Shown: piece by piece, positions 35,501 through 48,239 of the stretch | How positions within the stretch are numbered: the stretch's first letter is position 1 | Layout: each line of letters starts with the position of its first letter | Origin: Cercis canadensis | Lineage: Eukaryota; Streptophyta; Magnoliopsida; Fabales; Fabaceae | Direction of reading: 5' to 3' | DNA: 64,000 nucleotides | Assembly: GCA_003255065.1 (NCBI GenBank) | Contig: QAOA01002120.1 | Coordinates: forward strand, 79,205 to 143,204 | Notes under the pieces: model-generated | Databases searched by the model: none | The model's input: the letters and a program-made list of their open reading frames with translations, nothing else | Told to the model about the DNA's origin: nothing | Translations under genes and position numbers: made by a program

Positions 35501-36503
35501 AAATCATCCTATTATAAAATACAGTATCAGGCACAAACTCCTCCTTCTCAATCAGTGCCAAAGCATCCCTCAACCTGCCTGCTTTGCATAGGGCATAGGC
35601 AAAACAACTCATAGTAAACCCATCCATACCAAACCCAGAATTTGACATCTCCTTGTGAACCAAATAAGCTGTATCTAACTTGTCAGCTTTAATAAAAACT
35701 TGAACCAAAGCATTATAAGTTGTTTGAGAAGGTTTGTACCCAAAATCCTTGAGTCTCCCTAACTCTTCCAACGCCATATTCCACAACCCATTACGGCAAC
35801 ATTTCCGAATGAGAACATTAAGCAACTTCTGAAGCACTTCCTTATCATCATCCTTGATTTCTCGTAAAAACTTTTCAGGCACTCTATCGTTATTATTGCA
35901 TCCCAGCATATCTAACAGAGCATTATAAACTGCTTGAGTGTGACTATAGCCAATTTGGCGACCCGCCCATAAGAAGAACTTGACACACAATTCTGGAACT
36001 TTTACAAGATTCAACACCTCAACCACTAAAGTTTGGTTTAGTTTTCCACGGAACTGCCTAAGAAATTTCAGGGTTTCAATACTAAACACATCACCGGTAC
36101 TCCTAATTGCATTTGACATCAATACAGCCACATTAGAACACTCACCAGGATCAACCCTTTGCAGCGCTGACCCACATTCAGCAGTAGAATCCAACAAACT
36201 ATTGCGCAAAAACGCATACTCATCTGTCAAATCGGTCTTGGCCTGCGACTGCGGACTACACTCTAAAAATGTATCGTCATCAGGATGAACCAATCCTTTG
36301 AGATTGTCCTCTGAAGAATTAGTAGTGATGGATCGGACAATGGTAGAGAATAGGTCCTTTGTAGAAATTCGATTACATTGGTATGAGAATTTGAATAAAG
36401 AAGACTTAGAAAGGAAAAAGGGGTTGAAATTGGAGAGGGATTTAGGAGAGTGCAAAGAAGGGATTGAGCGAGAGAGTAAAGTCTTGAGCTTTCTTTTGCT
36501 CAT
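32574..36503 (-). CDS. P-class PPR protein, probably mitochondrial
   Basis: Main exon 33480-36503 plus a terminal exon 32574-32609 that adds 11 residues (DIRWLQEEICE) after an 870-bp intron; total 1,019 residues. I chose the ATG at 36503 (MSKRKLKTLLSRSIPSLHSP) over one 19 codons upstream because it begins a basic, Ser-rich organelle-targeting sequence. From about residue 220 onward some 20 tandem 35-residue PPR motifs follow (e.g. PNVVTYTALIDGHCKAGQIE, PNVVTYTAMIDGFGKLGKIE) with no E or DYW domain, so it is a P-class RNA-binding protein likely acting in organelle RNA stability or splicing. A short stretch between motifs (IGNMETSDMDMYFKLNESNC) interrupts the array. The pattern resembles Arabidopsis At1g06710, from memory only. 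The RNA target is unknown. Confidence 0.9.
33201..33271. repeat. 16-bp perfect inverted repeat in PPR intron
   Basis: AGATCCAAATTCAGAC (33201-33216) and GTCTGAATTTGGATCT (33256-33271) with a 39-bp loop, in a stretch that looks like a dispersed repeat fragment. Confidence 0.6.
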
Positions 36504-37045
36504 AATAAAGTAAGAAAAACAATGAAAAATATACGTTGAATCAATAAGAAGAAAGAACAAAAGCTCTGAGTCGCCACGCTGCGAAAATCTGTCAAAGTCG
36601 AAGTTGAAAGACGGAGAACAGGGACAATATTTGTAAATTTTTATGGTTTATAGTGGTGTTTTTGTCACCAAAAAAGTATTTAAGTAGACCTATTTTGATA
36701 AATTCCACAAATAAAAAGGAAGTTGCAAAATACGACTAAGCTTCTCCTCCTGCCGCTTTTTTTTTTTTTTAAAAGAAAAAGAAAATTTAATTAATTAAAT
36801 GGTCAGAATTATTCCGGCAATTGGCATTCCCAGAATCTCCCTTGTTCTTCCCATTCAACAAGGGTAGGCTGATAGGGTTAATATGTAATTTCAGTGATTA
36901 GCTCCTTATCGTCTTCGTTTCTCTTGTGTAGTGTTATATGTACATAAGAGAATGAGATTTGCCATTTGTGTATCCTCCATTGCCTAAGCAAGAAAGGGCG
37001 GTGGAAACTTGTGCTTCCCAATATACAATATAGAGAGAAACTAGC
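36504..37045. promoter_or_regulatory. shared divergent promoter region
   Basis: About 540 bp separate the start codons of the PPR gene (minus) and the pfkB kinase gene (plus), so both promoters must lie here. A poly-T tract lies near 36759-36770. I could not fix TATA boxes or start sites. Confidence 0.5.
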
Positions 37046-40000
37046 ATGTCTCTCTCTTTTCCTATCTCTTCTCCTCATCACATCTCCACCTCTCTTCGCT
37101 CTCTAATTCCAACTCTCTCGCCTCACCCTTCTTTCATATATCACCATCCTCCACAATTACCACCACATGGCCACAATACCCATTTCATTCTTTGCCATTA
37201 CAGGCTCAGACTCAAATCAATTTTCCTTACTATGAACACTGGCCGAGGTGGGCACTTCAGGGCCTCTTCGTATTCTAGCCGTGGAGGCCATGGAGCAGCT
37301 GAAGACTATGATACTGTGAATGAAGGCGAAGAAGATGATGATGAAGAGGGCGTTAGTGACGACGAAAAAATAGAGGAAATAGAGGGGACTATTGGTTCTT
37401 TACTTTTACCTGAAAGATGGGATGTCTTGGGTCTTGGTCAAGCCATGGTAACTTTATTTCCCAATAACTATGCTATTTCATTATTTTGGCAAGAGCTTAA
37501 GAAGAAAATTTTGAGTTAGCACTAATAAACATATACTTCACCCTTTCCTTTGGTTCGTGATATATTTATAGTTAGAGAAAGAGAATTTTTGGGTAAACAA
37601 AAATTACTTCTTCCCGCCCCCGGTATCATTGATTTCAGAGGTCCCTTACACATAAATTTGGATTTTTTTCTTTCATATGGTAGGGGGTGAATGTGACTAT
37701 TTCTTTATATCTGGAGATTAGCTTTTATTATAATATATACATAGAATAACTGTTGGATGTATGACGACCCTTCTGTGTTGTTTGCTTTCTTTGAATGAAA
37801 ACAATTACCTTCCTGTATAAACGAAGGAATGGGGATGAAGAAAGAAAAATGTCACAAATAAGAGACAAAAAGGAGGGAAGGGCGGCTTGAATTTTCCTTA
37901 TTCACACTGATGCCATCATTTATCTTACATGGTTGTGGCAGATAAAAAGGATCCATAAATGAGAAAGTTTGATAGTAATCCCCCTTCTCTCTGTCTTTTT
38001 TCTTCTTTAAAGCTACAATTAGAATAAAACCAAGTTGTCGTTTTTGATAGGGTGTTCTCCCGGTATGCTTAAGGGTCATATATAATGACATTGTAATGAA
38101 CAAAATTTGGAAATAGCAATGAATCTTAAAGCTGTTGTTTCCCCAATTCTTTTAGGTGGACTTTTCTGGCACAGTTGATGATGAGTTCTTGAAGAAATTG
38201 GGATTAGAGAAGGGAACACGGAAGGTTGTGTATCATGAGGAAAGAGGAAGAGTTTTGCGGGCTATGGATGGTTGCAGCTATAAGGCTGCAGCAGGTGGAT
38301 CTCTTTCCAATAGCTTAGTTGCATTGGCAAGGCTTGGCAGTAGCCCTGTTGGAGGTCCTACCTTAAATGTGGCAATGGCAGGCAGTGTAGGGAGTGATCC
38401 ATTGGGTGGCTTCTACAGGTTGGCCTTCTCTTTTATTGCACAGCTGCACTTTCTTATTAGTTATTTTAACTACTTGTTCCGGATACTTGGGTTGTGGCTG
38501 GTTATTTCACCACAGAATTGCAGGCAAGGCGCATCATCCTTGCAACCAACAGAAAACAGATTGTTATGAGTCTCAAAACTTTTGTGGGGATGATATAAAT
38601 AACTGGAGAGAGAGCTTGCATAAGGTCTTCTCGGCCGATCTTTATATTTAGTATTAACTCTATTATGTACTGCAGACCAATTGAAAGTTCTAACTGGGAG
38701 GGGCCTTAGAAAGGATTAGAAAATGTAGGCTCAAAGGGCAATGAAAAGTGAACTAAGTCTTAAGTTTGATTCTGGTGCTGATTTTACTGCCTTTATCAAT
38801 TAATGCTAAGTTCTTATTTTTTTACGTTTTAGGAAGTAATATTTTACTTTTTTTAGAATATCTGTTTTAAAAAGTTAGGGGTGTTCTGTAATTCGTCAAC
38901 TTACTTGACGTGGGCTGTTTTGTGACCAGGAGTCTTCTTATGGGATTTCTTATATCATCAGGGATTTAGTTTTAAGGTCTAGGGTTATCAATTCAGTTTA
39001 AGTAGTTTCTATAGCTCTAAATTCTAAATATGAGAAGTCTGTATATTTCTCTTTTCAGCAGATCATAGAAAGAATTCTCAGGAAAATGTTTTACAAATAA
39101 GTTAATACACAAGAAGCACACATGTTCGCATCTATTGCACGTAAAAAAAAACCTACTAGAACTACAGCTGCACATCCTATGTCGTACATTCTTCTTAAGT
39201 TTCAATTTCCTAGACGAGTGTTCATTTACTGCTTTACATTCTTAAATTGAAAACAACCAGATGAAATCATCTTCATTCTAACATCATTGCAGACTCCAAA
39301 TTCATCAAATTAATTAAAGTTTCAACTATGTGATTTCGAATTATTAGTTATTTTATTTTTTGCAACTAAGTTCAGCAAGCCACCTCTACCACGTGTTTAC
39401 TTTTTTTTTTTTTTTTTTAATGCTTTTTCATAGGGAAAAATTGCGTCGAGCAAATGTGCAATTTCTTTCTCCACCTATCAAGGAAGGGACAACTGGGACA
39501 GTTATTGTTCTCACAACTCCAGATGCCCAACGCACAATGCTTGCATATCAGGTAAAGTATGCTATCCATGACAAAATTTATAAATATACATAATCTGCTA
39601 CGTCTTTTTTGGAATTTGGGATTCTTTGATGAGGAGTTTCTATGTAAATTTATTAATACAACCTCTTGCATCTTTATTAGCACAAAAAAGAAACAGAGCA
39701 TTTATTATTTTCTTTTGCCCACCTCCATTCTAGCTCTTAAGTAATGCACTGTTCATTGAAAGCATATTTGTGCGTCCAAATAAGGTGGTTGAATTAGATA
39801 AATATAGGAGTACTTCAAATATTTTAAAAGTACTTCTCTTTATACCCAAACAATGAATATGAAAAGTCTTGTCATTGGTATACTATATACTATGTACATT
39901 GTTTAGTGCACTGTTATTTTTTTGTTTAAGGATCAATCTATGAATGAATTATGCTGTAAAGACACTATTAAAACTTTCTATGCACTCAAAGGTGAGTTTT

Positions 40001-41952
40001 GGAAATTGTGTTCTGAAAGTTTCATGCAATTGAATACCTATTGGGGCTAGTTGAAATGATAGGAAATAGACTTGATTTAAAGTCCTTACACTTTTACTAA
40101 ATAGTTGACAAAGACACGAAACCACAGTATTTCTAACTACTGGTTCACCCTTTTTCCCAACATTATTGTTCTGGAATGTAGTTAAAGTGCCTTGATTCGG
40201 CCTTTTTCCAAATTCTAATACTTTTGAAGCCCAGGGATTTTTTAATTGATCGTTCAAATATTCTTTCTCTCTTAAACAAGTAACATTAGTTTTTCAATTT
40301 TTCTAATAGCTGATAAACTTATCAGATAGTCATAGTGGGTTTTCCATTTCTTGCTTGCTTCTGTCCACACTTGGTATGCTATTTTGGGGACTTGTAGAGC
40401 TGCATTTACATTTTGCAATGGCTAATTGTATCTGCTCTCATCTATTTCCTGTGACTATATGAAAATCTGTGGAGATGCTAATATTTCTGGTTTGTGGTGT
40501 CAGGGTACATCCTCAACTGTTGATTTTGACACATGCCTGGCTAACTTGATTTCCAAGACCAACATTCTAGTTGTTGAAGGGTATCTATTTGAACTTCCTG
40601 ATACAATCAAAACGATCACAAAAGCATGTGAAGAAGCTCACAGAGGTGGTGCCTTGGTTGCTGTAACAGCTTCAGATGTCTCCTGCATTGAGAGACATTT
40701 TGATGATTTCTGGTAAGTTTGTAACTTGACTTTGTTTTCCTTCTGATTGTTTATTCATTTTTCGGACATATTTCAAATTGTATGTAGTTTCCATCCCATT
40801 AACTTAGGTGTGGTGGGAACAGTAATAATGGGTGCGTTCTATAGTAACGAGTTCATTAAGTTAAAAAATATGAGTCTTATACTGCATCAGGAATTCTTGG
40901 TCTTCTTTTCTCTGCACGTGTTCAGTGTCTCTACTTAGTAGCATTAAGAGGTAGGCATCTTTTTTCTGTGTGTGTGCCTGCGTGCTGAGAGACATGTGTT
41001 GCTCTGTAACTACTATATCTGCCAAATTTTTTTTTGCTTTTTTCAATCTAGAAGATCCCCTGCAATTAATGTTTCGCAAAACTAAGCTTGTACATGACAA
41101 CAAAGATTTATTGGTAGCTGGAGGATATTTCTTTAATCTTCCACATTTCTTTCGTACAAGCTTATGCTGTTATAAGAACATATTCAAATGTGTGCAAGAT
41201 CTCCTACCAGCATTTATTTCTTTCAATTTCCTTACCAGAGATCTTTTCTGATCCGACCTCACCGGTTTGAGTGAAGGGGAATTGAAGGGAAAATAAGCAG
41301 ACTGCTTAGTTTGATCTCCAAGAACCAAATAATTAAGTTTTCTCTCATGAGTCTTAGGAGATTAATTAGATTGAGAAGTTGATATGATGGGATGTGATTT
41401 CTTTTTTCTTTTTTAAAAATTTCCTATAACTGATATATGAAGTTGTGAGATTGCACATATCTGTTTGTATTAATGACTGTATCTTGTTCACTTGTCAGGG
41501 ATATTATTGGAAACTATGCAGATGTTGTCTTTGCAAACAGTGATGAAGCTAGAGCTCTCTGTAATTTTGACACAAAAGAAAGCTCTACTTCAGCTACAAG
41601 GTATCTGAGCCATTTTGTTCCTCTGGTATCTGTTACTGATGGGCCCAGAGGCTCTTACATAGGTGTAAAAGGAGAAGCTGTATATATCCCTCCCTCTCCT
41701 TGCCTTCCACTAGACACTTGTGGTGCAGGGGATGCTTATGCATCTGGCATTCTGTATGGCGTCTTAAGAGGTACATTAGATTTGAAAAGAATAGGTACAA
41801 TGGCATCTAAGGTTGCAGCTACTGTTGTTGGACAACAGGGAACTCGGCTTGGGATTTCTGATGCAGTCAAGTTAGCTGAATCTTTTGCATACCAACTTGA
41901 TACTTCCAATATTCGATCTGACGTTGGCTCTGATCAAATTTCCAGCTTCTAA
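37046..41952 (+). CDS. NARA5: chloroplast pfkB carbohydrate kinase, NARA5-like
   Basis: Five exons: 37046-37447, 38156-38418, 39434-39551, 40504-40712 and 41499-41952, joining in frame to 481 residues. The first ~60 residues are Ser/Pro/His-rich with few acids (MSLSFPISSPHHISTSLRSL), a plausible chloroplast transit peptide. An acidic linker (EGEEDDDEEGVSDDE) precedes the kinase. The pfkB fold is shown by ERWDVLGLGQAMVDFSG, AAGGSLSNSLVALARLG, TTGTVIVLTTPDAQRTMLAY, VVEGYLFELPDTI and the signature DTCGAGDAYASG, with catalytic Asp at about residue 409. It closely resembles Arabidopsis NARA5 (At4g27600), needed for Rubisco accumulation through expression of plastid-encoded photosynthesis genes. 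The sugar substrate is not known. A downstream ATG (about codon 63, MNTGRGGHF) would remove the transit peptide. Confidence 0.88.
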
Positions 41953-42794
41953 TCAGGTGGGTTATGCCCACTTCATTGAATTCTCATATTCTTTCATTAG
42001 ATGTATTCCTTTGTTTCATATCCTTTAGTTCTGTACATACTATCATTGTTAAACGTCTATGCTGGTAAAAATTGTAACGAAATTGCTGAGGCTTTCATGC
42101 AATGTTGTCTTATGTTTATAATTTTTGTCATCAAATGAGCTTTATTTGACGAAACAAGAGAAAACCATATATCTTCTACGTATGTCTACATCTTTTGATC
42201 CTGATTCTGTGGAAAGTTGCAGTAAAGTTCGTTTTCTGTATAGAATTTACTTATCCTACTGAAGTTTGTTATACTTATTAATATTCCACTCTATTTTTTT
42301 TTTTTTTTCATTTTCGCAATTCAAATGATTATTCTCCAGTCTGTACAACATTTTCCTTTTGACTGAGCTTTAAACCAAATAGCTTAATTGCTAACAAGGA
42401 ACTAATGCTCTTTTTACCTTCCTCTGCAACATTACATATTGTTTTAGTCGTCATTATTTTGAGTGGAAATGGTTTTAATTTTANCAAAAATCCTTAGAAT
42501 GAATAATTTTAAAATTCTCAAGTATTAAAAAATATCAACATAAATTCTTAGCAAATAAATAACAACTAACAAGTATTAAATATTACCTCAAAATTGATTG
42601 TACAATAATCTTCAATAGCCTTCAATCAATTGAGCCTTCACTTGGTTCAGTAATGGAGGAAGAACTAAGACACCACCAAGGAGGATAAAGAGGTGCTGGA
42701 GCTGAAAGTCTGGAACTAGGGTGAAAATGGTGAAAAAATTGGCCAATTTCGGTTTTGAATGCGAGTTGGGGAAGAAAATTGGGGCTCACTTCAA
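41953..42794. other. 3' UTR and spacer
   Basis: The 3' UTR of the kinase gene probably extends to about 42150. Beyond it is AT-rich sequence with the N at 42484. No gene seen. Confidence 0.4.
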
Positions 42795-42932
42795 TACGGC
42801 GTCGTTTTTGGCTATATGGGCATCACACAGAAGACCGAAACGGCGTCGTTCCACTAATGGCTGGAACCGGTCATCTCCAAAACGGCGCCGTTCCACTTAA
42901 AGAAGTTACCAAGCCACCAAACGACGTCGTGC
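42795..42932. repeat. cluster of AACGGCGTCGTT palindromes
   Basis: Four copies: TACGGCGTCGTTTTT (42795), AAACGGCGTCGTTCC (42838), AAACGGCGCCGTTCC (42880) and AAACGACGTCGTGC (42919). Another, AAAACGGCGTCGTATT, is at about 3442. Locally GC-rich compared with its surroundings. Confidence 0.8.
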
Positions 42933-43220
42933 GCAATTGACCGGGATTCATTCCTTGTGTTTCGCATGCGTTGCTTTTGACGAAACTCCGAGTTTCGAAA
43001 CGCAAAAAACAAAAAAACACCAGGACAATGAATTTTTAACGTTTCCGCTCAGTAGGACATGTTTCGCATTTCCCACACATCCCTGAAACTGGTACGTGGT
43101 GAAAAAATGTGTCCCCGTGTTTCTAAGGTCAAAACTTATTAATAAATTTCTTGAGATTTATGCATGCCTCCATTTTGCTAAGACCACACTTCTCGTTAAC
43201 TCAGGCTACAGCCTAATAGG

Positions 43221-43370
43221 TAGGGGTGTACAAGGGCTAGATTGGGTTCAGTTTAGAACCAACCCAATCAAAATGGCTTGGCTTGCGTCTTAGGAGAACA
43301 ATTTTCCAGACCCGAACCAACCTAACATGAAGTGGCTTGGGTTGGGTTGGTTTAGGACAACTATTATTAA
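43221..43370. repeat. hAT-like terminus with GGTTGGGTT-rich repeat
   Basis: TAGGGGTGTACAAGGGC at 43221 is a typical hAT-type end, followed by low-complexity AACCAACC/GGGTTGGGTTGG sequence. No partner end was found. Confidence 0.45.
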
Positions 43371-43924
43371 GTTACTCAAATAAATAATTTTAAGTGGGTC
43401 ATATGTATTGTTAAGTTGTTAAATTTACTCCGATCAATGGTTATTGCATATTGACCAAGGGTGACATATGTTTTTAAATATTCATCGTATATTGACTAGT
43501 GGTCATCCTATGTATGTCAATGGTCATTAGTAAAGGTAATTTTTAAAAATTTAACAATAATTGTAACCCACTTGGAGATCTTTTTTTTTTTTTNTTTTTT
43601 TTTTTTTAGTCACACACTTGAAACTATTTGTGATTTGAGTGAATTAACAATAATTATCTCTAATTTTAAGGTTAAGAATAGCATGTGAGTTTTTTCTTTT
43701 AAAAAATAAGAAGTATTTATTCATTAAAAATAAATAGGTACAAACAATAGGAGTTGAACCCTTAGAAATATATAATATGAAATACACCCACACATTAAAA
43801 CGATCACTAAGTAAAAAAGATTTGTATTCGATTATGTTACATAATTAATGTTCGGTTCATATGAATTTTATATTTAACTTAAAGCTCATATGAATTAACA
43901 ACAATGTACTGTCATATTAATTTT

Positions 43925-44164
43925 GAGTAAATTTATATTTGTGTCTCTGAAAGATTTAAGATTTAACAAAATAGTCCTTAAAAGAACACTAATTACAAAA
44001 TAGTCATCGAAAAAATTGATATGCGTAACAAAATAGTCTTTAAAAGATTTAAAATTTAACAAATATTGAACTATTTTGTTATGCATATCAGTTNTATATC
44101 AGTTTTTTCAATGACTATTTTATTAAATCTTGAATCTTTCAGAGATGCAAATGTAGGTTTGCTC
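43925..44164. mobile_element. TIR element (MITE), about 52-bp inverted ends
   Basis: Left end GAGTAAATTTATATTTGTGT and right end (reverse complement) GAGCAAACCTACATTTGCAT; similarity continues to the shared ...AAAATAGTC. AT-rich flanks give only an imperfect 9-bp duplication. An N at 44094 lies inside. Confidence 0.75.
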
Positions 44165-44617
44165 TAATATTTTTAATAAACATAAATAATCATATAACAT
44201 AAAATTGGATACAAATCCAAAGAAAAACCCAATAACACACTCCACCTAGAGAAGCTAGAATGGCTACAACAACAACTCAAGTTTTCTTACATATTGAAAC
44301 ATGAATATATGATGTTTGAAAATATAAATTCCCTTGATATTTTCTTCAAAAGCTTATGCCAAACTTGGGGACCTTATTCTTAAAAGCATCTATCTGCACA
44401 GATATCTTGTTTAGTCTAGATTTTTTGGTGGACGAAACTAATTGGAATAATCAAGTGAGTTGTTGGTCTTGAGGGATCCACATAACATAAATTTGAGTTT
44501 GACCCATGAGACTCGCAAGGCCACTTCCTGTATCAATTACATATATTTACAAATTTATCCTTAAATAAATACATCTACGTTGGTCCTAAGAGAATGATAG
44601 ATACAACAATTTTTTTT

Positions 44618-44870
44618 TTTTCGTTAACCCAGGAATTAAGGTCTAATCTTAACTTTTATATAAAGTCAGACTTATCAAACCTGAAACAAGTCATCATTGC
44701 TTTAGGGATCATGTTGTCGAAGCACCAATAGTTGTAGTTTTATGTGAAAGAGCGCTTTGAGACTCTTATTTTGTCAATAAGAGACTTCGAACACAAAACC
44801 CTCTTCTTACAAATAATTTAACTCTCTGTTGACATAATTTTCCTTCATTTTCTTTCCGCCAATTCAAACT
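44618..44870 (+). repeat. dispersed SINE-like repeat, copy 1
   Basis: The same sequence as 52850-53065 in opposite orientation. Shared blocks include GTTGTCGAAGCAC and an end with GACTTCGAACACAAAACCC, B-box-like. No ORF. Confidence 0.6.
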
Positions 44871-45543
44871 GCTGAAACCTAACAACATCAAAGAAGATTG
44901 CCACACTTTTAGGGAGAGTTTGGTATGCTAGCAAATGCAAATTGATATGTAAGATATATACTTTTGGTATTTTAGGAGTTCAATATTCTTATATATACTT
45001 TGACATGGCAATAAAAACTTGGATCATAACGACAACAACCAAACTAACTGACATCATTGCTTAGGCAAGTTTGATCAAAAGTAGAAGCTGGGACCCCTAA
45101 TATGTAATATACTCATTTATAAAGGTGGAGCTATATTTTACCAAAAAAAAAAAAAGGTAAACCAGACAGAAGATTAGGTGAGAAGGAACAAATTATAGTT
45201 TCTAAAGAATCAGTAGAATGACATAGAGCATATCTCTAATTAAGATAATATGCTGAGGCTAAGAATCGATCATTTTTACATTGATGAGTGCATTTCTTTT
45301 CCTTTTAGCCATCAACTACTCAAAGCCTTCAATTTTAGTCTACATCTAGTAACTTCTAGTATTAGATTATTTGACGTGATAAATTCTGTAAGGACTAATA
45401 ATAAAGAATTTAAAATTGTTACAGTTCCATTTAGGTTCAAGTTAATTTAATATTGTACTTCGTAAAAGGATAATTTATGATTTATTATAGATCGTCAGTG
45501 CTACTTAATACTTTCAAAATTTAAAGATATAATTATAAATTAA

Positions 45544-46288
45544 GAAGTTATTATTTTCACATTTGATTTTGCTAATGTCACATCTTATTTAATGTCTAAA
45601 TATCATTTTAAAAATTGGACCAGTAAACAAACCGGTGTGGCAAAAAATAACCAGTTGGACTAGTTGAATCAAAAAAATTTCAAACTTAAAGATTCACAAA
45701 AAAGAAAACATGAATGATAAAACACAAATCATCAAGCTTAACTCATAAGTGAAAGTCTCAAACTTAAATATTCAAATAACTAAAAATTAAAAGATATAAA
45801 AATCTAATATATATATATATATATATATNTTGAGATGTTGTATTGGCAAAAAATGAATTTGGAGCAAATAGAATGGGGTTCAAATCCATTCATGGTTGAT
45901 TTTCTCTTCATTTCTACAAATTTTTCAAGTCGTTAAGTTTTGTCAAAACCGGATCGGTTTAATAATTCGGCCTGGTTCATACAATTCTCATCGATTTTAG
46001 GCGGTTTAACAGCTACAGCGATTCAAGGGCATGAACCAAACCGTTTTTCTTACCATGCACTGGTAGGACCAGTTGGACTGGCTGGTTCGATCTAGTTTTT
46101 AAAACACAGCTAAATATAATATAGACTAATTTACTTTCATTTAATATAAAAAGTTTTTAGTTAATTGTAAAAACCCTCATTTAATATAAACAGTTTTTAG
46201 TCACAGTTAAAAATTTTTCATATTAATTGAATATAATTTAGTCTATATCATATTTAAACATTAAATAACGTGTGAAAATAACGGCTCT
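45544..46288. mobile_element. MITE interrupted by a second element
   Basis: The ends GAAGTTATTATTTTCACATT and GAGAGCCGTTATTTTCACAC (right end as reverse complement) match the MITE at 47818-48093. Between about 45612 and 46105 lies other sequence bounded by TTTAAAAATTGGACCAGTAA and CTAGTTTTTAAAACAC, with CCGGTTTG motifs, which looks like a later insertion. An (AT)n tract and an N at 45829 lie inside it. Confidence 0.55.
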
Positions 46289-46673
46289 CTATAAATTATA
46301 ATATTTTTTTTTGTAATTGTAGGATATGATTATTAATATATCCTGTAGTAAAAATAATAATAATAATTTATTATCATTAATTAAACAGTGACATCTTGCA
46401 AGTGGACAAGCACTTGAGTCCTGATCATTGTGATTAGGATGCTCAATCATAGCTATAGGTTTGGTTGTAATAGGAATTCTATGTTTTATTGAAGTAAGCA
46501 GTAATAATAAATATATGGATATATAAATATAAGTATGATAAGTTTCCAACTCCACATCAAAGAAAAGATAAAATTATGAAAATGACAGAGAAGTCTAGAG
46601 AGCTATAACTTCAAATGGAAGCCGAGAATTAAAAAAAAAAAAAAATGCTATAATATGAATTTGGTGGTCCTCT
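46289..46673. other. AT-rich spacer
   Basis: No gene seen; the 88-codon minus-strand ORF at 46289-46555 is low-complexity. Confidence 0.4.
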
Positions 46674-47430
46674 CTACAACTTTGTAACATTTTGACAGTT
46701 ATGGAACATCTTCTTGCTCTTCTCCAAAACTTGATATCCAATGGTTTTCTTGACCTCAGAGCTAGTGCGAATCAAATCCTTCACAAGATTAATATTGATA
46801 GATATAAAATTATTTATGGGTCTTCATCTAACAATTTAAACTTTTAGGTTGAATCGATTTTTGACATTGTATCAGAGTCTCTTTAATCAAGCAGTCAAGA
46901 GATCAAATCTTTCTGTCATACTTTTTCAATTAAATTGAAATTTCTGCACAAGATTTAAATGGACATATGTTTTATCTATGTTTCAAGCCTAAATGACTTT
47001 CGCGTGCGATGACATGTTAGATATAAAATAATTTCTAAGCCTTTACCTAACAAGTTGTTGAATTAGTTAATTCTTCACAAATACGACAAGAGTAACCCAT
47101 TTTCACAAACTTTTCACAGCAATGATTAGTGGTAGTCGTGTGATGGACTAGTTTTTCAAACACTTGTTTTGCACAATGAGAGCCTAACTTTTTTTTTTTT
47201 CCTTGCATTTACCTTGAATTTTGGGGTCTGCTTGTTTGGTAACTTAGTTGCACTTGCTGAAAATCTTATCGCTCTTTCCATAAGCTTGGATTCACCCGTT
47301 AATTTGAACAAGTTTATAACATTCCTCAGTGACAGACTTGTCATGGAATAATTTGTCATAAACTTGTTTTCCGCAGTGAGATCCAATATGCTTTGCACAA
47401 TCATCTAGTACGTGTCTTCAATAGCAGAGA
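46674..47430 (-). pseudogene. decayed prolamin-like (ECA1-type) gene fragments
   Basis: Three pieces on the minus strand carry the Cys pattern of the plant prolamin-like family (small secreted, often gametophyte-expressed proteins). 47300-47411 reads CAKHIGSHCGKQVYDKLFHD and then EECYKLVQ, followed by a stop. 47047-47190 reads LGSHCAKQVFEKLV, then CCEKFVKMGYSCRICEEL. 46674-46790 reads LVKDLIRTSSEVKKTIGYQV and ends at a Cys-containing tail and TAG. The last two could be one gene's exons separated by a ~250-bp intron. Stops between the first two indicate at least one broken duplicate. No signal-peptide exon was found upstream. Family assignment is by pattern only. Confidence 0.5.
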
Positions 47431-47728
47431 TAGTAGCTATATATATGTTGTGAATGCTAGAAACATAGCCGCAGAATAGCCATGAGAATATTTGAGAAGA
47501 GTACACTAATATGTTTACTTGTTTTGTTTGATGAAAATGTTCATCTTGTTTCGTTTTATATAGTGAGATGAACTCAAATATTGATGTTGCATGAATTATG
47601 TTTATAACTGTCTACTGCCTAGGCTGAAACCGTTTGAGAAGTTTTTGAAGTAACATCTGTTATTGATTGGTTTTGACTTTTGAGAAAGTTTGCCTAACCA
47701 ATTTTACTTGCCTGTTTATTAATGGATC

Positions 47729-47754
47729 ATATATATATATATATATATATATAT
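47729..47754. repeat. (AT)n microsatellite
   Basis: About 13 AT dinucleotides. Confidence 0.95.
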
Positions 47755-47817
47755 GGTTTATAAATCTAGATTTGATTAAGCATTCATTTCTTATGGTTTC
47801 AGTTTATATTTAATTTA

Positions 47818-48093
47818 GGGAGTTACTATTTTCACATCTTAGTTTGCTAATATCACACATTTTTCAATATCTAAATATGATATAGACTAAATTATCCTCC
47901 TTTAAAAATGATTTTTTTTTTAAAATTTGACGAATCATAATATCCTTTCTATTTTTTAGTTAGAAAGAGAATATATGATTAGTTAATTTTAAAAACTTTT
48001 TATTTTTGAATGAGAATAATTTAGTCTATAAAATATTTAGACATTAAAAAAGATGTTACATTAGCAAACTAGAATATTAAAATAACGATTCCC
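47818..48093. mobile_element. Mutator-type MITE with perfect 9-bp duplication
   Basis: 276 bp; ends GGGAGTTACTATTTTCACAT and GGGAATCGTTATTTTAATAT are inverted, with shared inner AGTTTGCTAAT. The duplication TTTAATTTA is perfect (47809-47817 and 48094-48102). Inserted between prolamin-like fragments. Confidence 0.88.
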
Positions 48094-48239
48094 TTTAATT
48101 TAATGCATTTTGTTTCTAAATTCTGCAATTAGCTGTAATGTACAAAAATATTTCCCCAATCAAATGTTTACTGTCATGGTCTTGGTAATGAGATTCAAAT
48201 TTAAAATCTCCTAGATACTCAAAACCATGTGGTACTTTA

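Noticed and set aside
33423..36560. 1,045-residue unspliced PPR reading frame
   Set aside because: The first 19 codons precede a better start (MSKRKL...) and the last 23 residues are not PPR-like; an intron and terminal exon explain the end better.
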